From: JAGLOK01 sp963676355 | GTDB taxonomy: Bacteria; Bacillota; Clostridia; Christensenellales; UMGS416 | DNA: 64,000 bases | Assembly: GCA_963676355.1 (NCBI GenBank) | Contig: OY781093.1 | Span: forward strand, 558,001 to 622,000 | Direction: 5' to 3' | In this document: in pieces, positions 55,736 to 64,000 of the stretch | Layout: each line of letters begins with the position of its first letter | Numbering within the stretch: position 1 is the first letter of the stretch | The notes under the pieces: model-generated | The model's input: the letters and a program-made list of their open reading frames with translations, nothing else | What the model was told of the DNA's origin: nothing | Databases searched by the model: none | Made by a program: the position numbers and the translations under genes

Positions 55736-57115
55736 TTAATATACATTTGAAATTTTACTCAAAAGTTCTTTTTTTGAAGATACATCAAGCTTAGAGTATA
55801 TATGTTTAATGTGAGTTTTAACGGTATTTAAGCTTATATTCATTTCTGTCGCAATCTTATTATATCTATATTCATTAAGCAAAAGTATAAATATATCTAT
55901 TTCTTTGTTAGTCAGCGAATATGACTTTGCAATTTGTTCTAGCTTTTTTCTGTCTTGCTTAATTGAAAGATGTTTTTCATAATTTTTAACGCATTTAGAC
56001 ACTATATTATTATAAAGTGTTGGAATCAGTAAAATTCCAATAACAGCGGCAATACTAGAAATTGCAAAACAAACAGACATAGCAGTTATATTTTTATAGT
56101 ATGAGATTGTAGAAATATAACCAATAAAAGTTGCCAGTGAATTGCTTCCTATTGCGCATGCGACAAGGACAAAAGAACGCTTATAAACGATATTGAGCAT
56201 TAGTCCTATTCCCCATAGTATGATATCCAAAATTATCATACCTAAAACAGAGATAATTATTGCCGAACTTGAGAAATTGTATAGAATGAATCCAATGATT
56301 AACAGTCCTGCTCCTATTGATACCCAAAGCTGGCTGTTATTTATTTTTTTAAACATTGTTATAAAAATAATCGGAATTACTACATATGGAACAATGGTGA
56401 AAAAAATACGGTAGTAATTTTGATTAAAATGAAGTTTCTCTAAGAGTGCTAGGATTATTCCATCTCCTAAGTTAAACAAAAAAACAAGCAAGAAGAATAG
56501 AAACGGCTTTATCTCGGTACTTTTATTGCTGGAACTGGTGGATGAGTAATTTTGAGATGTCCATAGAGGATTTATTATATTTGATAGCTTTATTGATGAT
56601 ACAAGAGAAACCAGAAGAACTATTATGCTAAATATTATAGCTAATAGTACAAGTTTAAAAAACAATAAAAACCATGTTATTAGGCAAATCCCATATGATA
56701 TAAGTATTATTTGCGCTATAAAAAACATAGTATTGTTAAAGTCAAATAAATACCTGTGGATTATAATGACATAGCTTATAAAACTGAGCATCCCAATACC
56801 TATAATAGATATAATTAAATAAGTCAGAATTTTATTTTCAAGTAAAGAGCCGGTAAAGAAATTGAATACGAAATATAGATATCCAACAAAGCATATGCTG
56901 ATACTTATAGGATAGAGTTTGTTAGAATACTTTGGATATCCTTTCTTTTGTATTATTAAAAAAATTATAATTGGAAATATAAATAATACAGTAGAATAAT
57001 GTATGCTGTTGGAATTCGGAAGCAGAATATTGTGCAGTACTCCATTATATAGAGTTGATAAAGACCAACCAATAAATGAGCCCACCGACACTAAAAACAA
57101 ATGCTTATTTTTCAA
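55736..57115 (-). CDS. Membrane-bound LuxR-type transcriptional regulator
   Basis: A 459-residue protein with about twelve hydrophobic helices (residues 5-370, resembling an MFS-like fold) and a C-terminal LuxR-type HTH domain (residues 395-455: LTNKEIDIFILLLNEYRYNK, then SLNTVKTHIKHIYSKLDV). Such proteins are known mainly from Actinobacteria and some Clostridia and are thought to combine membrane sensing with DNA binding. There is no receiver or kinase domain. ATG 57115 lacks a strong ribosome binding site. It is divergent from the four-gene exported-protein operon at 57286, separated by 170 bases, and is its likely regulator. Confidence 0.8.
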   Translation of the reverse strand: MKNKHLFLVSVGSFIGWSLSTLYNGVLHNILLPNSNSIHYSTVLFIFPIIIFLIIQKKGYPKYSNKLYPISISICFVGYLYFVFNFFTGSLLENKILTYLIISIIGIGMLSFISYVIIIHRYLFDFNNTMFFIAQIILISYGICLITWFLLFFKLVLLAIIFSIIVLLVSLVSSIKLSNIINPLWTSQNYSSTSSSNKSTEIKPFLFFLLVFLFNLGDGIILALLEKLHFNQNYYRIFFTIVPYVVIPIIFITMFKKINNSQLWVSIGAGLLIIGFILYNFSSSAIIISVLGMIILDIILWGIGLMLNIVYKRSFVLVACAIGSNSLATFIGYISTISYYKNITAMSVCFAISSIAAVIGILLIPTLYNNIVSKCVKNYEKHLSIKQDRKKLEQIAKSYSLTNKEIDIFILLLNEYRYNKIATEMNISLNTVKTHIKHIYSKLDVSSKKELLSKISNVY

Positions 57116-57285
57116 ACTTACCTCATTACTTCTTATATTTATTTATATTAGTATTTTATATGATTATTCATAATATCACAAACAAATATCACCTGTTTTA
57201 TTTAAGGATGGGTGATTTTATTTTTACTAATATATAATATAATGTCAAAAATGTCTTATATAAAAGTGAGGAAATTGAGACAAAT

Positions 57286-57828
57286 ATGAAGAAAATTAGA
57301 ATAGTTGCAGCATTGTTGATATTACTATCTTTAACTTCATGCAGTTCCATTGAGGATTCAAATGGTGCAGATGACACAACATTATCTTCTATAACCGAAG
57401 ACCAGATTTTAGGACGAGATATGGGGTGGAATGTTTTTGGATTAAAAGAAAATAAATCACGGCTGGTTACAAGGAATTCAGACTATTATTCAAATGAAGG
57501 ATTTTATGAGTCTGATGACTATGATTTTTATAAAGTCGAATGTAAGAGTGCTTCAGGGATAACAAACCTCATTGCCACTAAATCAGAAGGGGAAAGTGAA
57601 AAAATATCTTTCACCGTTTCAAGCAATATTGAAGAAGGTAATCTTAAGGTTGTGCTGGTAAAAAGAGGCGATGAAGAAGATGAATTAATATATGAGTTTA
57701 TAACAGGAGAACAAGACTTATATGAATTAACTGTTAATGAACTTGGAATTTACTATATAAGAGCAGCTTTAGAAAGTTTCAAGGGAGAGATTACAGTGTC
57801 CAGAGATTTTGCAGACGGTTCAAATTAA
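57286..57828 (+). CDS. Lipoprotein of unknown function (cluster gene 1)
   Basis: A 180-residue acidic protein. Signal peptide with lipobox LTSC (Cys at residue 19), then a beta-rich region with a hint of a C-terminal beta-sandwich (LVKRGDEEDELIYEF...YELTVNELGIYYIRAA). No family recognised. First of four genes for exported proteins on the + strand; the gap to the next is 24 bases. It is divergent from the LuxR-type regulator. Confidence 0.75.
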   Translation: MKKIRIVAALLILLSLTSCSSIEDSNGADDTTLSSITEDQILGRDMGWNVFGLKENKSRLVTRNSDYYSNEGFYESDDYDFYKVECKSASGITNLIATKSEGESEKISFTVSSNIEEGNLKVVLVKRGDEEDELIYEFITGEQDLYELTVNELGIYYIRAALESFKGEITVSRDFADGSN

Positions 57829-57852
57829 TATACAAAAAAAGGAGATATAAAA

Positions 57853-59367
57853 ATGAAAAAAAGATTTATGATTATCGTTATGATGATAGCTACTGTGTTT
57901 GCGCTTTCTGCATGTAACAGTGCATTTAAAAAAGGTGTTGATTATGATGATTTTCCAGCAATAGATATTCCGGTTTATGAAGATGCTGTTGTTTTCTCGT
58001 TTGAAGTTGACGAGGAAGAAATGGTGATTGAATGCGGTACAAATGATGATATTGATGATATTGCAGAATTTTATAGTGAAGAATTTGATTCGGATGATTA
58101 TATAATAACTGAGCTTTCAGACACTGAAAAAGATGAATATGAGTGTAAGGGAATTTTTGATGACGAACTGGAATTTGAAATAGAAGTTGAAGAATCCTAT
58201 GGTAAATTGAAAGAGTTTTTTGATTTTATAATTACTATTGAAATAGATGAATTTGATGAAGACAGTGTCAAAAAAAGTGGGAATGATGAAAAAGGAAGCG
58301 TTGCAATAGTGGGGTATTGGCTTAATACCCAAGGCGCAGGAATGGATGTAAGCGAGTACGGAGGAGGGTTTTATTTCAGTGAGAGCGGCGAGGCTGTTTT
58401 ATTTAATAATTTTAAAGCAGACGCAGATATAGGCAGCTGGAAAGAAGCGGGCGATAATAGCTATGATATAACTGATCCTAAAACAGGGAATGTATATCAG
58501 CTCATATTAATTGATGAGGCTACGGCCACTATGGATGCAGACGGCACTGAGCTAACGTATGAGAAGGTAGATAGCAGCACTTTTGAAAATATCGACGCAT
58601 CTGAAAGCAGCTTGGATTTTAATATACCTGAAGGTTTTTGGTACTTTGTAGAAGCGGGCGATAATGACGTTAGAGATTCAGGAAGTGGGTTTGAGCTAAA
58701 GGAAGATGGCACAGTTGATAACTACAATGATTTTGAGTGGGATGGAGAGTTTGAGTGGACACTAAACAGCGATGGAACAATATATATATATGATCCATAC
58801 TATGATGAAGACTTTACTATGACTATAAATGGTGATGGTACAGCATCAATGGAAATAGATGGTGTTGGCATGGTATTGGAGAAAATAGACGGACAAATAT
58901 TTACCGGAGAAGAAAACGTTCAAATGCAACCGGAAGAGTCATCAAGTGAAGGTGCTTCTGAATATACACCGACAGACATAGACGGTACATCAATTGAATT
59001 GGATTATTTAACCATTACTGCGTTGGACGGGTGGAAAACTATGGATGTCACCAACGGCATACAAATATACAAAGGATCTCAGGTGGTACAAATAGATTTG
59101 CAGGGATTTGGACAAGATCAGGACCAGGTGATGAAATATGTGGAAGATGCCAGGGATAATTATGGAGGAACTGATATTGAGACTGTTAGTCTATGGGGCA
59201 GAGAGTTTCTGTGTACAAAATATGATTTTGGCGGGTCGAATCAAATTGTATATGTGACATTGTTTAATGATGACGGACAAATGTTGGCAGTTAAAATGAT
59301 TGGCACAGAAAGCTTTGATGTGCCGGATGATATACAAAAGATGCTAAACAGTGTTGTGTTTAAGTAA
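57853..59367 (+). CDS. Lipoprotein with two tandem lipocalin-like domains (cluster gene 2)
   Basis: A 504-residue, very acidic protein. Signal peptide with lipobox LSAC (Cys about residue 21). After an acidic domain (residues 30-150) come two repeats of about 85 residues (155-240 and 255-345). Each begins with GYW or GFW, contains GSGFELKEDG- or GGFYFSESG-like turns, and ends with an ExxDG- or ExVD-like strand, as in lipocalin/META-type small beta barrels. The C-terminal 130 residues form another alpha/beta domain. No catalytic motif is seen. Ribosome binding site AAAGGAG before ATG 57853. Confidence 0.75.
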   Translation: MKKRFMIIVMMIATVFALSACNSAFKKGVDYDDFPAIDIPVYEDAVVFSFEVDEEEMVIECGTNDDIDDIAEFYSEEFDSDDYIITELSDTEKDEYECKGIFDDELEFEIEVEESYGKLKEFFDFIITIEIDEFDEDSVKKSGNDEKGSVAIVGYWLNTQGAGMDVSEYGGGFYFSESGEAVLFNNFKADADIGSWKEAGDNSYDITDPKTGNVYQLILIDEATATMDADGTELTYEKVDSSTFENIDASESSLDFNIPEGFWYFVEAGDNDVRDSGSGFELKEDGTVDNYNDFEWDGEFEWTLNSDGTIYIYDPYYDEDFTMTINGDGTASMEIDGVGMVLEKIDGQIFTGEENVQMQPEESSSEGASEYTPTDIDGTSIELDYLTITALDGWKTMDVTNGIQIYKGSQVVQIDLQGFGQDQDQVMKYVEDARDNYGGTDIETVSLWGREFLCTKYDFGGSNQIVYVTLFNDDGQMLAVKMIGTESFDVPDDIQKMLNSVVFK

Positions 59368-59388
59368 AGACAAGATGAGGATAAGATA

Positions 59389-60825
59389 ATGAATTTGAAT
59401 AATAATATTGAGTTAAATGAAGATATGAAAAATGATATAAAGCAGGATGACAATCAACAGTCCAATAAAAATAAAACACTTATTATAGCAGCCAGCATTT
59501 TTGCAGCACTTATTATAGTGGTATTTTCTGTTGGTGGAATGCTGGGTTTGATTAATTTCGGCTCAAATGCTGCACAAAATGAATTTCTTTATGCAGAAAC
59601 TGAGGATGAGATTATTGTCTATGACAGTAACAATGAAATATTGAATATCCCACATAATGGAGATATAAGGTTTGAGCTGAGCGGCGATGGGGAATATGCC
59701 ATTGTCTATGACAAAAACGATGAAGCAACCTACCGTTTACGTATTTTTGAAATAAAAAGCGGAAAAGAGTTTTTGGTAAGCGAAAATGCTATGAATTATA
59801 AGGCGTATTATAATAACGGGAATTTGTTGTATTTTGAAGAAGACGGTGATGACTATCAGATGATGGTTGGCAGCTTAAAGGAGCAGGAAGAAATAGAAGA
59901 GAATGTGGTTTATTATGATATGTCTCCAAATGGCAAGCTGGTGGCATATGAATATGAAGACGATGTATATATTTATGATGGCAAAGATACAGATAGAATA
60001 CTAAAAGACGGTTTTCTGGAAATGACTACAGATAAAGGCGTATTCATGGTTGATGATGATAATACTCTTTTATACTATTCAAACGGTAAAGAGTATGAAA
60101 TAGCAGATGATTATTATGATATGGCTGTTATTGATGAAAAAGCCAATGAGATAGTAGTCCTTAGTGAGTATGACGCAGATAAGGCTGAAGCTGTTATGAT
60201 GTATTTCAATAACCCCACTAAAGATGGAGTTGAAATTTCAGATGAAGTAAGTGAAATTGCAGAGTATAAAGGCCGTGTGTTCGTTTTCGTTGAAAATGAT
60301 TTGCTCTTTTGGAAGATATCAAAAGAAGATGATTTCACAATAGTTGTTAAGGATTTTGATGAGATGGAGGCAGTTGTTCCATATGAAGATTATATGTATT
60401 GGCAGGATGAAACAGATTTATATATGATTAAAGTAGGAACGGATAATAAGAATGAGCTGAATGATGGTGAAGATGTTTTAGATTTCTCAATGAATAAAGG
60501 TGTGGTTGCTTTTATAAATACGGATAATGAGCTTTTCTTTGTAGATGAAAAAGAAATTATAGCAATAGAAGATGATGTGAATATTTTTAGTGCTTTAGAT
60601 AAATATGTTATATGGTTGGATTTCGAGAACAATCTTTATTTAGGGGATAGTAATGGTAAAGACAATGAAAAGATAAAGAGCAATATTGTAGAGTATTTCA
60701 TATTTGATAACTATATGTATGCTTTAGAGGATGATGGAGATTTATACGGTATGACCTATGATGGCAGCTTAGAAAAAATAAATAGAGACATTATGGATTG
60801 TAGAGAAATTACATCTGATAACTAG
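59389..60825 (+). CDS. Membrane-anchored, repeat-rich acidic protein (cluster gene 3)
   Basis: A 478-residue protein with an acidic cytoplasmic head of about 28 residues, one membrane helix (29-55) and a large extracytoplasmic domain. This domain is a series of four-strand-like units with a recurring DxxxYxYD/GKD turn (DDVYIYDGKDTDR, DDDNTLLYYSNGKEYE, DNELFFVDEKE, ENNLYLGDSNGKD), which suggests a beta propeller. No enzyme motif. The start ATG 59389 lies 21 bases after the previous stop. It probably works with the neighbouring lipoproteins. Confidence 0.72.
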   Translation: MNLNNNIELNEDMKNDIKQDDNQQSNKNKTLIIAASIFAALIIVVFSVGGMLGLINFGSNAAQNEFLYAETEDEIIVYDSNNEILNIPHNGDIRFELSGDGEYAIVYDKNDEATYRLRIFEIKSGKEFLVSENAMNYKAYYNNGNLLYFEEDGDDYQMMVGSLKEQEEIEENVVYYDMSPNGKLVAYEYEDDVYIYDGKDTDRILKDGFLEMTTDKGVFMVDDDNTLLYYSNGKEYEIADDYYDMAVIDEKANEIVVLSEYDADKAEAVMMYFNNPTKDGVEISDEVSEIAEYKGRVFVFVENDLLFWKISKEDDFTIVVKDFDEMEAVVPYEDYMYWQDETDLYMIKVGTDNKNELNDGEDVLDFSMNKGVVAFINTDNELFFVDEKEIIAIEDDVNIFSALDKYVIWLDFENNLYLGDSNGKDNEKIKSNIVEYFIFDNYMYALEDDGDLYGMTYDGSLEKINRDIMDCREITSDN

Positions 60826-60844
60826 CAATAACGGATGGTGCTTA

Positions 60845-61729
60845 ATGTATAGATTAAATAACTTATTAAAAATATTGATAACTATTGCTTGTTTAATAGT
60901 ACTGTGTTCTTGTTCAAGTGATAGTAAAGTTAGTGTGGATGAAGTAAAGACAGATAAGGCAATCGAAACTGATCGAATTGAAGAGAATAATAATGAGGAT
61001 AATGACGAACAGCACAAAATTGCTGAGTTTTCATCAAATAGTGATGCAATTGAAGAAGTATTGCCTTCGGATGCTCAATCTACTGCTTCTTCAAATGATA
61101 CTCCGACAGCAAATCAGTATTTACCTATGGGAAATTTACAAGCTCAATGGTATATGCTATACAATAGTTGGATAGGTCCCCAATGGGTAGAAGAATATAC
61201 ATCTGACGGAAGAATAATAATAGATGGTGAAGAATATGGTACATGGAAATGTGACAATGGGAAACTTTTTTGTCATAACGATGTGTATGACACAGATACT
61301 GAATGCTTTATTATCTATGATGATGATGGGCATATGATATTTTGTGATGAACAGGGGAATATAAGCGCAAAATATTTAAGAGTAGATGCATTCCCAGCTG
61401 ATGATGATGCTTACAATCACTATTTTGGTGTTTGGAAAGATGAATATGGGTACACTCAGCTAGAGCTATATGGAGCTGGAGCAGATCATTTTGAAAGGGT
61501 GTGGACTGAGTGGAGGATAACCGCGCCTGATTTTGCTGCGGATGTGCGTGTATTGGATGATGGAGAAAAAGTACCGACAGAGATTGGTTATATTCTGCTC
61601 TCTGATGACCAGTATATAAGTATAATAGCGTATGAACAGCAAGAAGATGGCATATTGATATATCCGCTCAGTACTACAATGCTGGATGATAGAAGTGAAT
61701 ACTACACTTTTTTGATGAAAGTTCCATGA
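60845..61729 (+). CDS. Lipoprotein of unknown function (cluster gene 4)
   Basis: A 294-residue acidic protein. Signal peptide with lipobox VLCSC or LCSC (Cys about residue 21-23), a long acidic linker to residue 80, and two beta-rich blocks. One block, GRIIIDGEEYGTWKCDNGKLFCHNDV, resembles the repeat unit of cluster gene 2, so the two genes may be related. It ends the cluster, and a terminator hairpin follows. The start ATG 60845 has a weak GGATGG upstream. Function unknown. Confidence 0.72.
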   Translation: MYRLNNLLKILITIACLIVLCSCSSDSKVSVDEVKTDKAIETDRIEENNNEDNDEQHKIAEFSSNSDAIEEVLPSDAQSTASSNDTPTANQYLPMGNLQAQWYMLYNSWIGPQWVEEYTSDGRIIIDGEEYGTWKCDNGKLFCHNDVYDTDTECFIIYDDDGHMIFCDEQGNISAKYLRVDAFPADDDAYNHYFGVWKDEYGYTQLELYGAGADHFERVWTEWRITAPDFAADVRVLDDGEKVPTEIGYILLSDDQYISIIAYEQQEDGILIYPLSTTMLDDRSEYYTFLMKVP

Positions 61730-61765
61730 GTGTGGGATTGAGATTAAAGTAAAATTAGATAGAAA

Positions 61766-61795
61766 AATGGGATAGACAATATGCTCTATCCCATT
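61766..61795. terminator. Terminator between lipoprotein cluster and yjbQ-like gene
   Basis: A perfect 11-bp stem (61766-61776 with 61785-61795) between convergent genes. The flanks are AT-rich on both sides. Confidence 0.75.
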
Positions 61796-61819
61796 AATAC
61801 TTATTAGAAGCAAAAAAGC

Positions 61820-62440
61820 TTATTTTTTTAACTGCAAGTCGTAATGCACATCGTAGGCTTTTTCTTCATCTGTATATTTGCGAAGAGTGTTAATCACTTT
61901 ACCGTCATTCCACTTGCGGTCGTTAATATCATCGGTTGTGCCCATAACAGTTACGTTAAGCTGTCTGTGGCGTGCGCGGACATGATCCCAGTCGATGAAA
62001 TATATGTGAGCAAACTCGCCACCGTCTAAAACACCATCTTTAATCGTCATTGTTTCACTGCGTCCAAAAAATACTGAGCGAAGATGTCCGTCTGTGTTCA
62101 TGCTGGTAAAGTCACCGGGCTCATTTACATAGCGGCCGAATTGTGCGTGGATGGGACCGGGGTGACGATACTGATGTTCTTCGGCAAAATCCGGAATCAT
62201 TTTGCGCATTATATCAAGCAAGTCATGCTGTAGATATTCTAAATCGAAGCTATCGATATCATGTGAACATTCCTGAATCATCACGCTGCATGTAGTGTGA
62301 TGAGAAGCGATGCAGCATGTGCCGTTTTTAATACCAGAAGCTTTTACAACCTCAATTATTTCCTTTGAAACGTCATGAAAGGTCGGTATCCATCCGCGTG
62401 ACTGAAGTTCTAATTCCTTTTGAAAAACTTTAAATTCCAT
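61820..62440 (-). CDS. YjbQ family protein (UPF0047)
   Basis: A 206-residue protein of the YjbQ family, whose members have thiamine phosphate synthase side activity and whose role is unsettled. Signatures: SHHTTCSVMIQECSHD (near residue 47), HPGPIHAQ and the FFIDWDH-type strand with conserved His. The family is normally about 130-140 residues, so this form has insertions after residue 70. It starts at ATG 62440 behind GGAGG. It is 36 bases behind the TIM-like gene and probably in the same operon. Confidence 0.85.
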   Translation of the reverse strand: MEFKVFQKELELQSRGWIPTFHDVSKEIIEVVKASGIKNGTCCIASHHTTCSVMIQECSHDIDSFDLEYLQHDLLDIMRKMIPDFAEEHQYRHPGPIHAQFGRYVNEPGDFTSMNTDGHLRSVFFGRSETMTIKDGVLDGGEFAHIYFIDWDHVRARHRQLNVTVMGTTDDINDRKWNDGKVINTLRKYTDEEKAYDVHYDLQLKK

Positions 62441-62475
62441 TTTTATTCCTCCAATATTTAAAATTAAAAATTACG

Positions 62476-63180
62476 TTATTTATGGGTTTCATCCCAAGCA
62501 CGGCGAACAGAGCTTATCATTTCATCCACCATTGCTGATTTGTCTGTCGCTTTCATAATTCCGCTTGTTGTTCCTGTAGCGTCTGCGCCGGCTTTTATGA
62601 TTTTATAAACATCGTTGCCATTGCTTATTCCAGCGCCTTGCAGAACTGATATATCTGGGTTAACCGACTTGACAGCATCTGTTGAAGCTTTCACATATTC
62701 TTCATCGCTTGTTTGCCCTGAGCCTATTAGCTCGCTTGGTTCGCAGACAATGATGTCAGGATTGAGATGAGCTATTGCGGTGGCTTCGGCAATTGAATCG
62801 GCGCACACAATGGTATATAGTTCTAAATCTTCTGCACGCTTTATGCACGCTTTAAGATCTGCTATTGAAATTGGTTTTTCTGCATGGTTTAGCATAACTC
62901 CTGTAGCACCAGAGGCCTTTACTGATTCCGGTAAAACCGAACCTAATCCTCTGCCGATGGGGAGTGAATCCATGTGCTGGGCAAAAACTAAAACATTTTC
63001 TGTAACCACTTGCGAAACTCTGTACAAATCACAGTATTGAGGAGTCAATATAATTCGAACATCGTATTTATTAGCAGCTTTATCAATTACCTTAGCCAGT
63101 TCTACCATATCATCGCCAAACATATACGCCTTAGGACCTATTTCAAAAAATGGGGGTTTAACTTTCTTGTCTTTTAACAT
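62476..63180 (-). CDS. Triosephosphate isomerase family protein (archaeal-type, TIM-like)
   Basis: A 234-residue single-domain TIM barrel. The start ATG 63180 is chosen (AAAGGAG ten bases upstream), giving MLKDKKVKPPFFEIGPKAYM. TIM features: Lys in GPKAY for the substrate phosphate, His in FAQHMD (catalytic), Glu in CEPSELIGSG (catalytic base) and the phosphate-binding GAGISNG near residue 190. Length and motifs match the shorter archaeal TIM rather than the roughly 250-residue bacterial TpiA, so it probably isomerises another small phospho-sugar, for example a tetrulose phosphate. It is divergent from the SIS/epimerase genes. First gene of the operon with yjbQ. Confidence 0.8.
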   Translation of the reverse strand: MLKDKKVKPPFFEIGPKAYMFGDDMVELAKVIDKAANKYDVRIILTPQYCDLYRVSQVVTENVLVFAQHMDSLPIGRGLGSVLPESVKASGATGVMLNHAEKPISIADLKACIKRAEDLELYTIVCADSIAEATAIAHLNPDIIVCEPSELIGSGQTSDEEYVKASTDAVKSVNPDISVLQGAGISNGNDVYKIIKAGADATGTTSGIMKATDKSAMVDEMISSVRRAWDETHK

Positions 63181-63264
63181 AATACCTTTTCTCCTTTGAT
63201 AATATGCTATCACAAAGGTTGCGCAAAGTCTATAATAAACTTTCGATAAACTTACGAAAAAACA

Positions 63265-63293
63265 TTGAAATATTTGCGATACTGGCGTATCAT
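63265..63293 (+). promoter_or_regulatory. Promoter of the SIS/epimerase operon
   Basis: TTGAAA (63265-63270), a 17-base spacer and TATCAT (63288-63293), about 30 bases before the start codon at 63323. Confidence 0.5.
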
Positions 63294-63322
63294 ATAGACA
63301 TATATTAAGGAGATGTTATTCC

Positions 63323-63916
63323 ATGAAGAAAAAATCATTAGAAATGGCTCTTAAATCGGTTAAGACAGAGAGCGAAGCAGTTTGGGATATATTAGAATAC
63401 TTTGACGAAATGGCTTTTGAAAAAGCAGTAGATGCGCTAAGCTCTTGCGATAAGGTAATAACCTGTGCCAGCGGATCGTCAGGTATTGCAGCTAAGAAGT
63501 TTGCCCATACATTATCATGTATTGAGCGAAACGGCTATTTTTTATCTCCATCAGAAGCGGTACATGGCGGGCTTGGATGCGTGAAGAAAAATGATGCAGT
63601 AGTAATGGTGTCTCGCGGTGGAAAAACGGCAGAACTTTTGCCAATAGTTTCAGTTGTGAATAAAAAAGGAGCAACGCTTATAGCTGTTACCGAGAACTTT
63701 GATTCACCGATAGCAAAAGCTGCAGATATTATAATCCCACTTAAAATAGAAAAAGAATCAGATAAATACAATGTAATGGCGACATCAAGCTTTGTGGCAA
63801 CGATAGTCATTTTTGATGCTATGATTGCTGCTATTATGGAAGAAACAAACTATCAGCTTGAGCAATTTGCTCTTATTCATCCCGGCGGAGCGGTTGGGGA
63901 GCTTTTAAACAAGTAG
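63323..63916 (+). CDS. SIS-domain sugar-phosphate isomerase (KpsF/PHI-like)
   Basis: A 197-residue SIS-fold protein without CBS domains. The substrate loop GSSG (residues 52-56), VMVSRGGKT (near 95) and the C-terminal HPGGAVGELL signature place it near arabinose-5-phosphate isomerases (KpsF/GutQ) and 6-phospho-3-hexuloisomerases. The length of about 195 residues fits the minimal SIS enzymes. ATG 63323 has AAGGAG upstream. An epimerase gene follows 14 bases later, so both probably serve one sugar-phosphate pathway together with the TIM-like protein. Confidence 0.85.
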   Translation: MKKKSLEMALKSVKTESEAVWDILEYFDEMAFEKAVDALSSCDKVITCASGSSGIAAKKFAHTLSCIERNGYFLSPSEAVHGGLGCVKKNDAVVMVSRGGKTAELLPIVSVVNKKGATLIAVTENFDSPIAKAADIIIPLKIEKESDKYNVMATSSFVATIVIFDAMIAAIMEETNYQLEQFALIHPGGAVGELLNK

Positions 63917-63930
63917 AAGAGGAAAACTAT

Positions 63931-64000
63931 ATGGTTAAAATTGCGCCATCAATACTTTCGGGCGACTTTGCCTCTTTAGGCTCTGATGTGGCAAGACTTC
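63931..64000 (+). CDS. Ribulose-phosphate 3-epimerase family protein, truncated by window
   Basis: Only the first 23 codons are in the window. They read MVKIAPSILSGDFASLGSDV, the standard N-terminus of ribulose-phosphate 3-epimerase and of the related D-allulose-6-phosphate epimerase, including the Ser of the PSILS motif. It interconverts C3 epimers of ketose phosphates. ATG 63931 has AGAGGA upstream. It is the second gene of the SIS operon. Because it sits in a catabolic cluster, it may be a pathway-specific copy rather than the housekeeping rpe. Confidence 0.8.
   Translation, partial: MVKIAPSILSGDFASLGSDVARL

Noticed and set aside
1..64000. CRISPR array, prophage, toxin-antitoxin module or rRNA operon
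   Set aside because: No regularly spaced repeats, no phage structural genes, no typical toxin/antitoxin pair and no rRNA sequence were seen.

Overview
The window looks like the chromosome of a low-GC, Gram-positive anaerobe of the Clostridia type. Evidence: AT-rich codon use, AGGAGG-type ribosome binding sites, many lipoproteins with a [LV]-x-x-C lipobox, LplB/LplC/SBP sugar transporters paired with YesM/YesN or membrane-anchored AraC regulators, and Clostridia-like rplU-rpmA, guaB, degV and guaA genes. The genus cannot be named from the sequence. An oddity for Bacillota is that rpmA lacks the cleavable N-terminal extension and has no prp gene beside it.

Layout. 1-5.35 kb: 3' part of a YesM-type kinase, two stand-alone genes, then decayed DNA: a sugar ABC operon shrunk by deletions and a nonsense codon, and a broken ParB-like gene of mobile-element type. 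5.4-15.7 kb: a sugar-utilisation island with a membrane AraC regulator, divergent LplB/LplC permeases (the second frameshifted at its tail), a lipoprotein binding protein, a GH51 arabinofuranosidase and a GH2 beta-mannosidase. 15.7-29.6 kb: mostly single genes: tRNA-Ala, an SDR protein, YibE/F, an EF-hand-like protein, asnS, a PadR/PEBP pair, a PHP phosphatase, an unusual L,D-transpeptidase/VanX-like fusion lipoprotein, a diguanylate cyclase, a DUF819 transporter and trmL. 30-38.4 kb: two tandem Na/Pi-PhoU transporters, then rplU-rpmA and guaB-degV-guaA. 38.5-44 kb: a very large BIG2 surface protein and a LytS/LytR-type two-component pair.

44.3-52.4 kb: a complete second sugar system (YesM, YesN, binding protein, LplB, LplC) lies between two remnants of IS3-type transposase genes. 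52.7-55.6 kb: a PadR regulator with a promoter and an operator-like palindrome, followed by a second surface protein that shares its membrane-proximal module with the BIG2 protein. 55.7-61.7 kb: a membrane-bound LuxR regulator divergent from four consecutive genes for acidic exported proteins of unknown function. 61.8-64 kb: YjbQ and a TIM-like isomerase on one strand, divergent from a SIS-domain isomerase and a pentulose-phosphate epimerase cut by the window edge, probably a small sugar-phosphate pathway.

The main theme is sensing, importing and cleaving plant-type or host-type oligosaccharides, plus a large investment in exported proteins. The least explained parts are the L,D-transpeptidase/VanX-like fusion with a dismantled zinc site, the LuxR/lipoprotein cluster, and the two surface proteins with a common C-terminal module.
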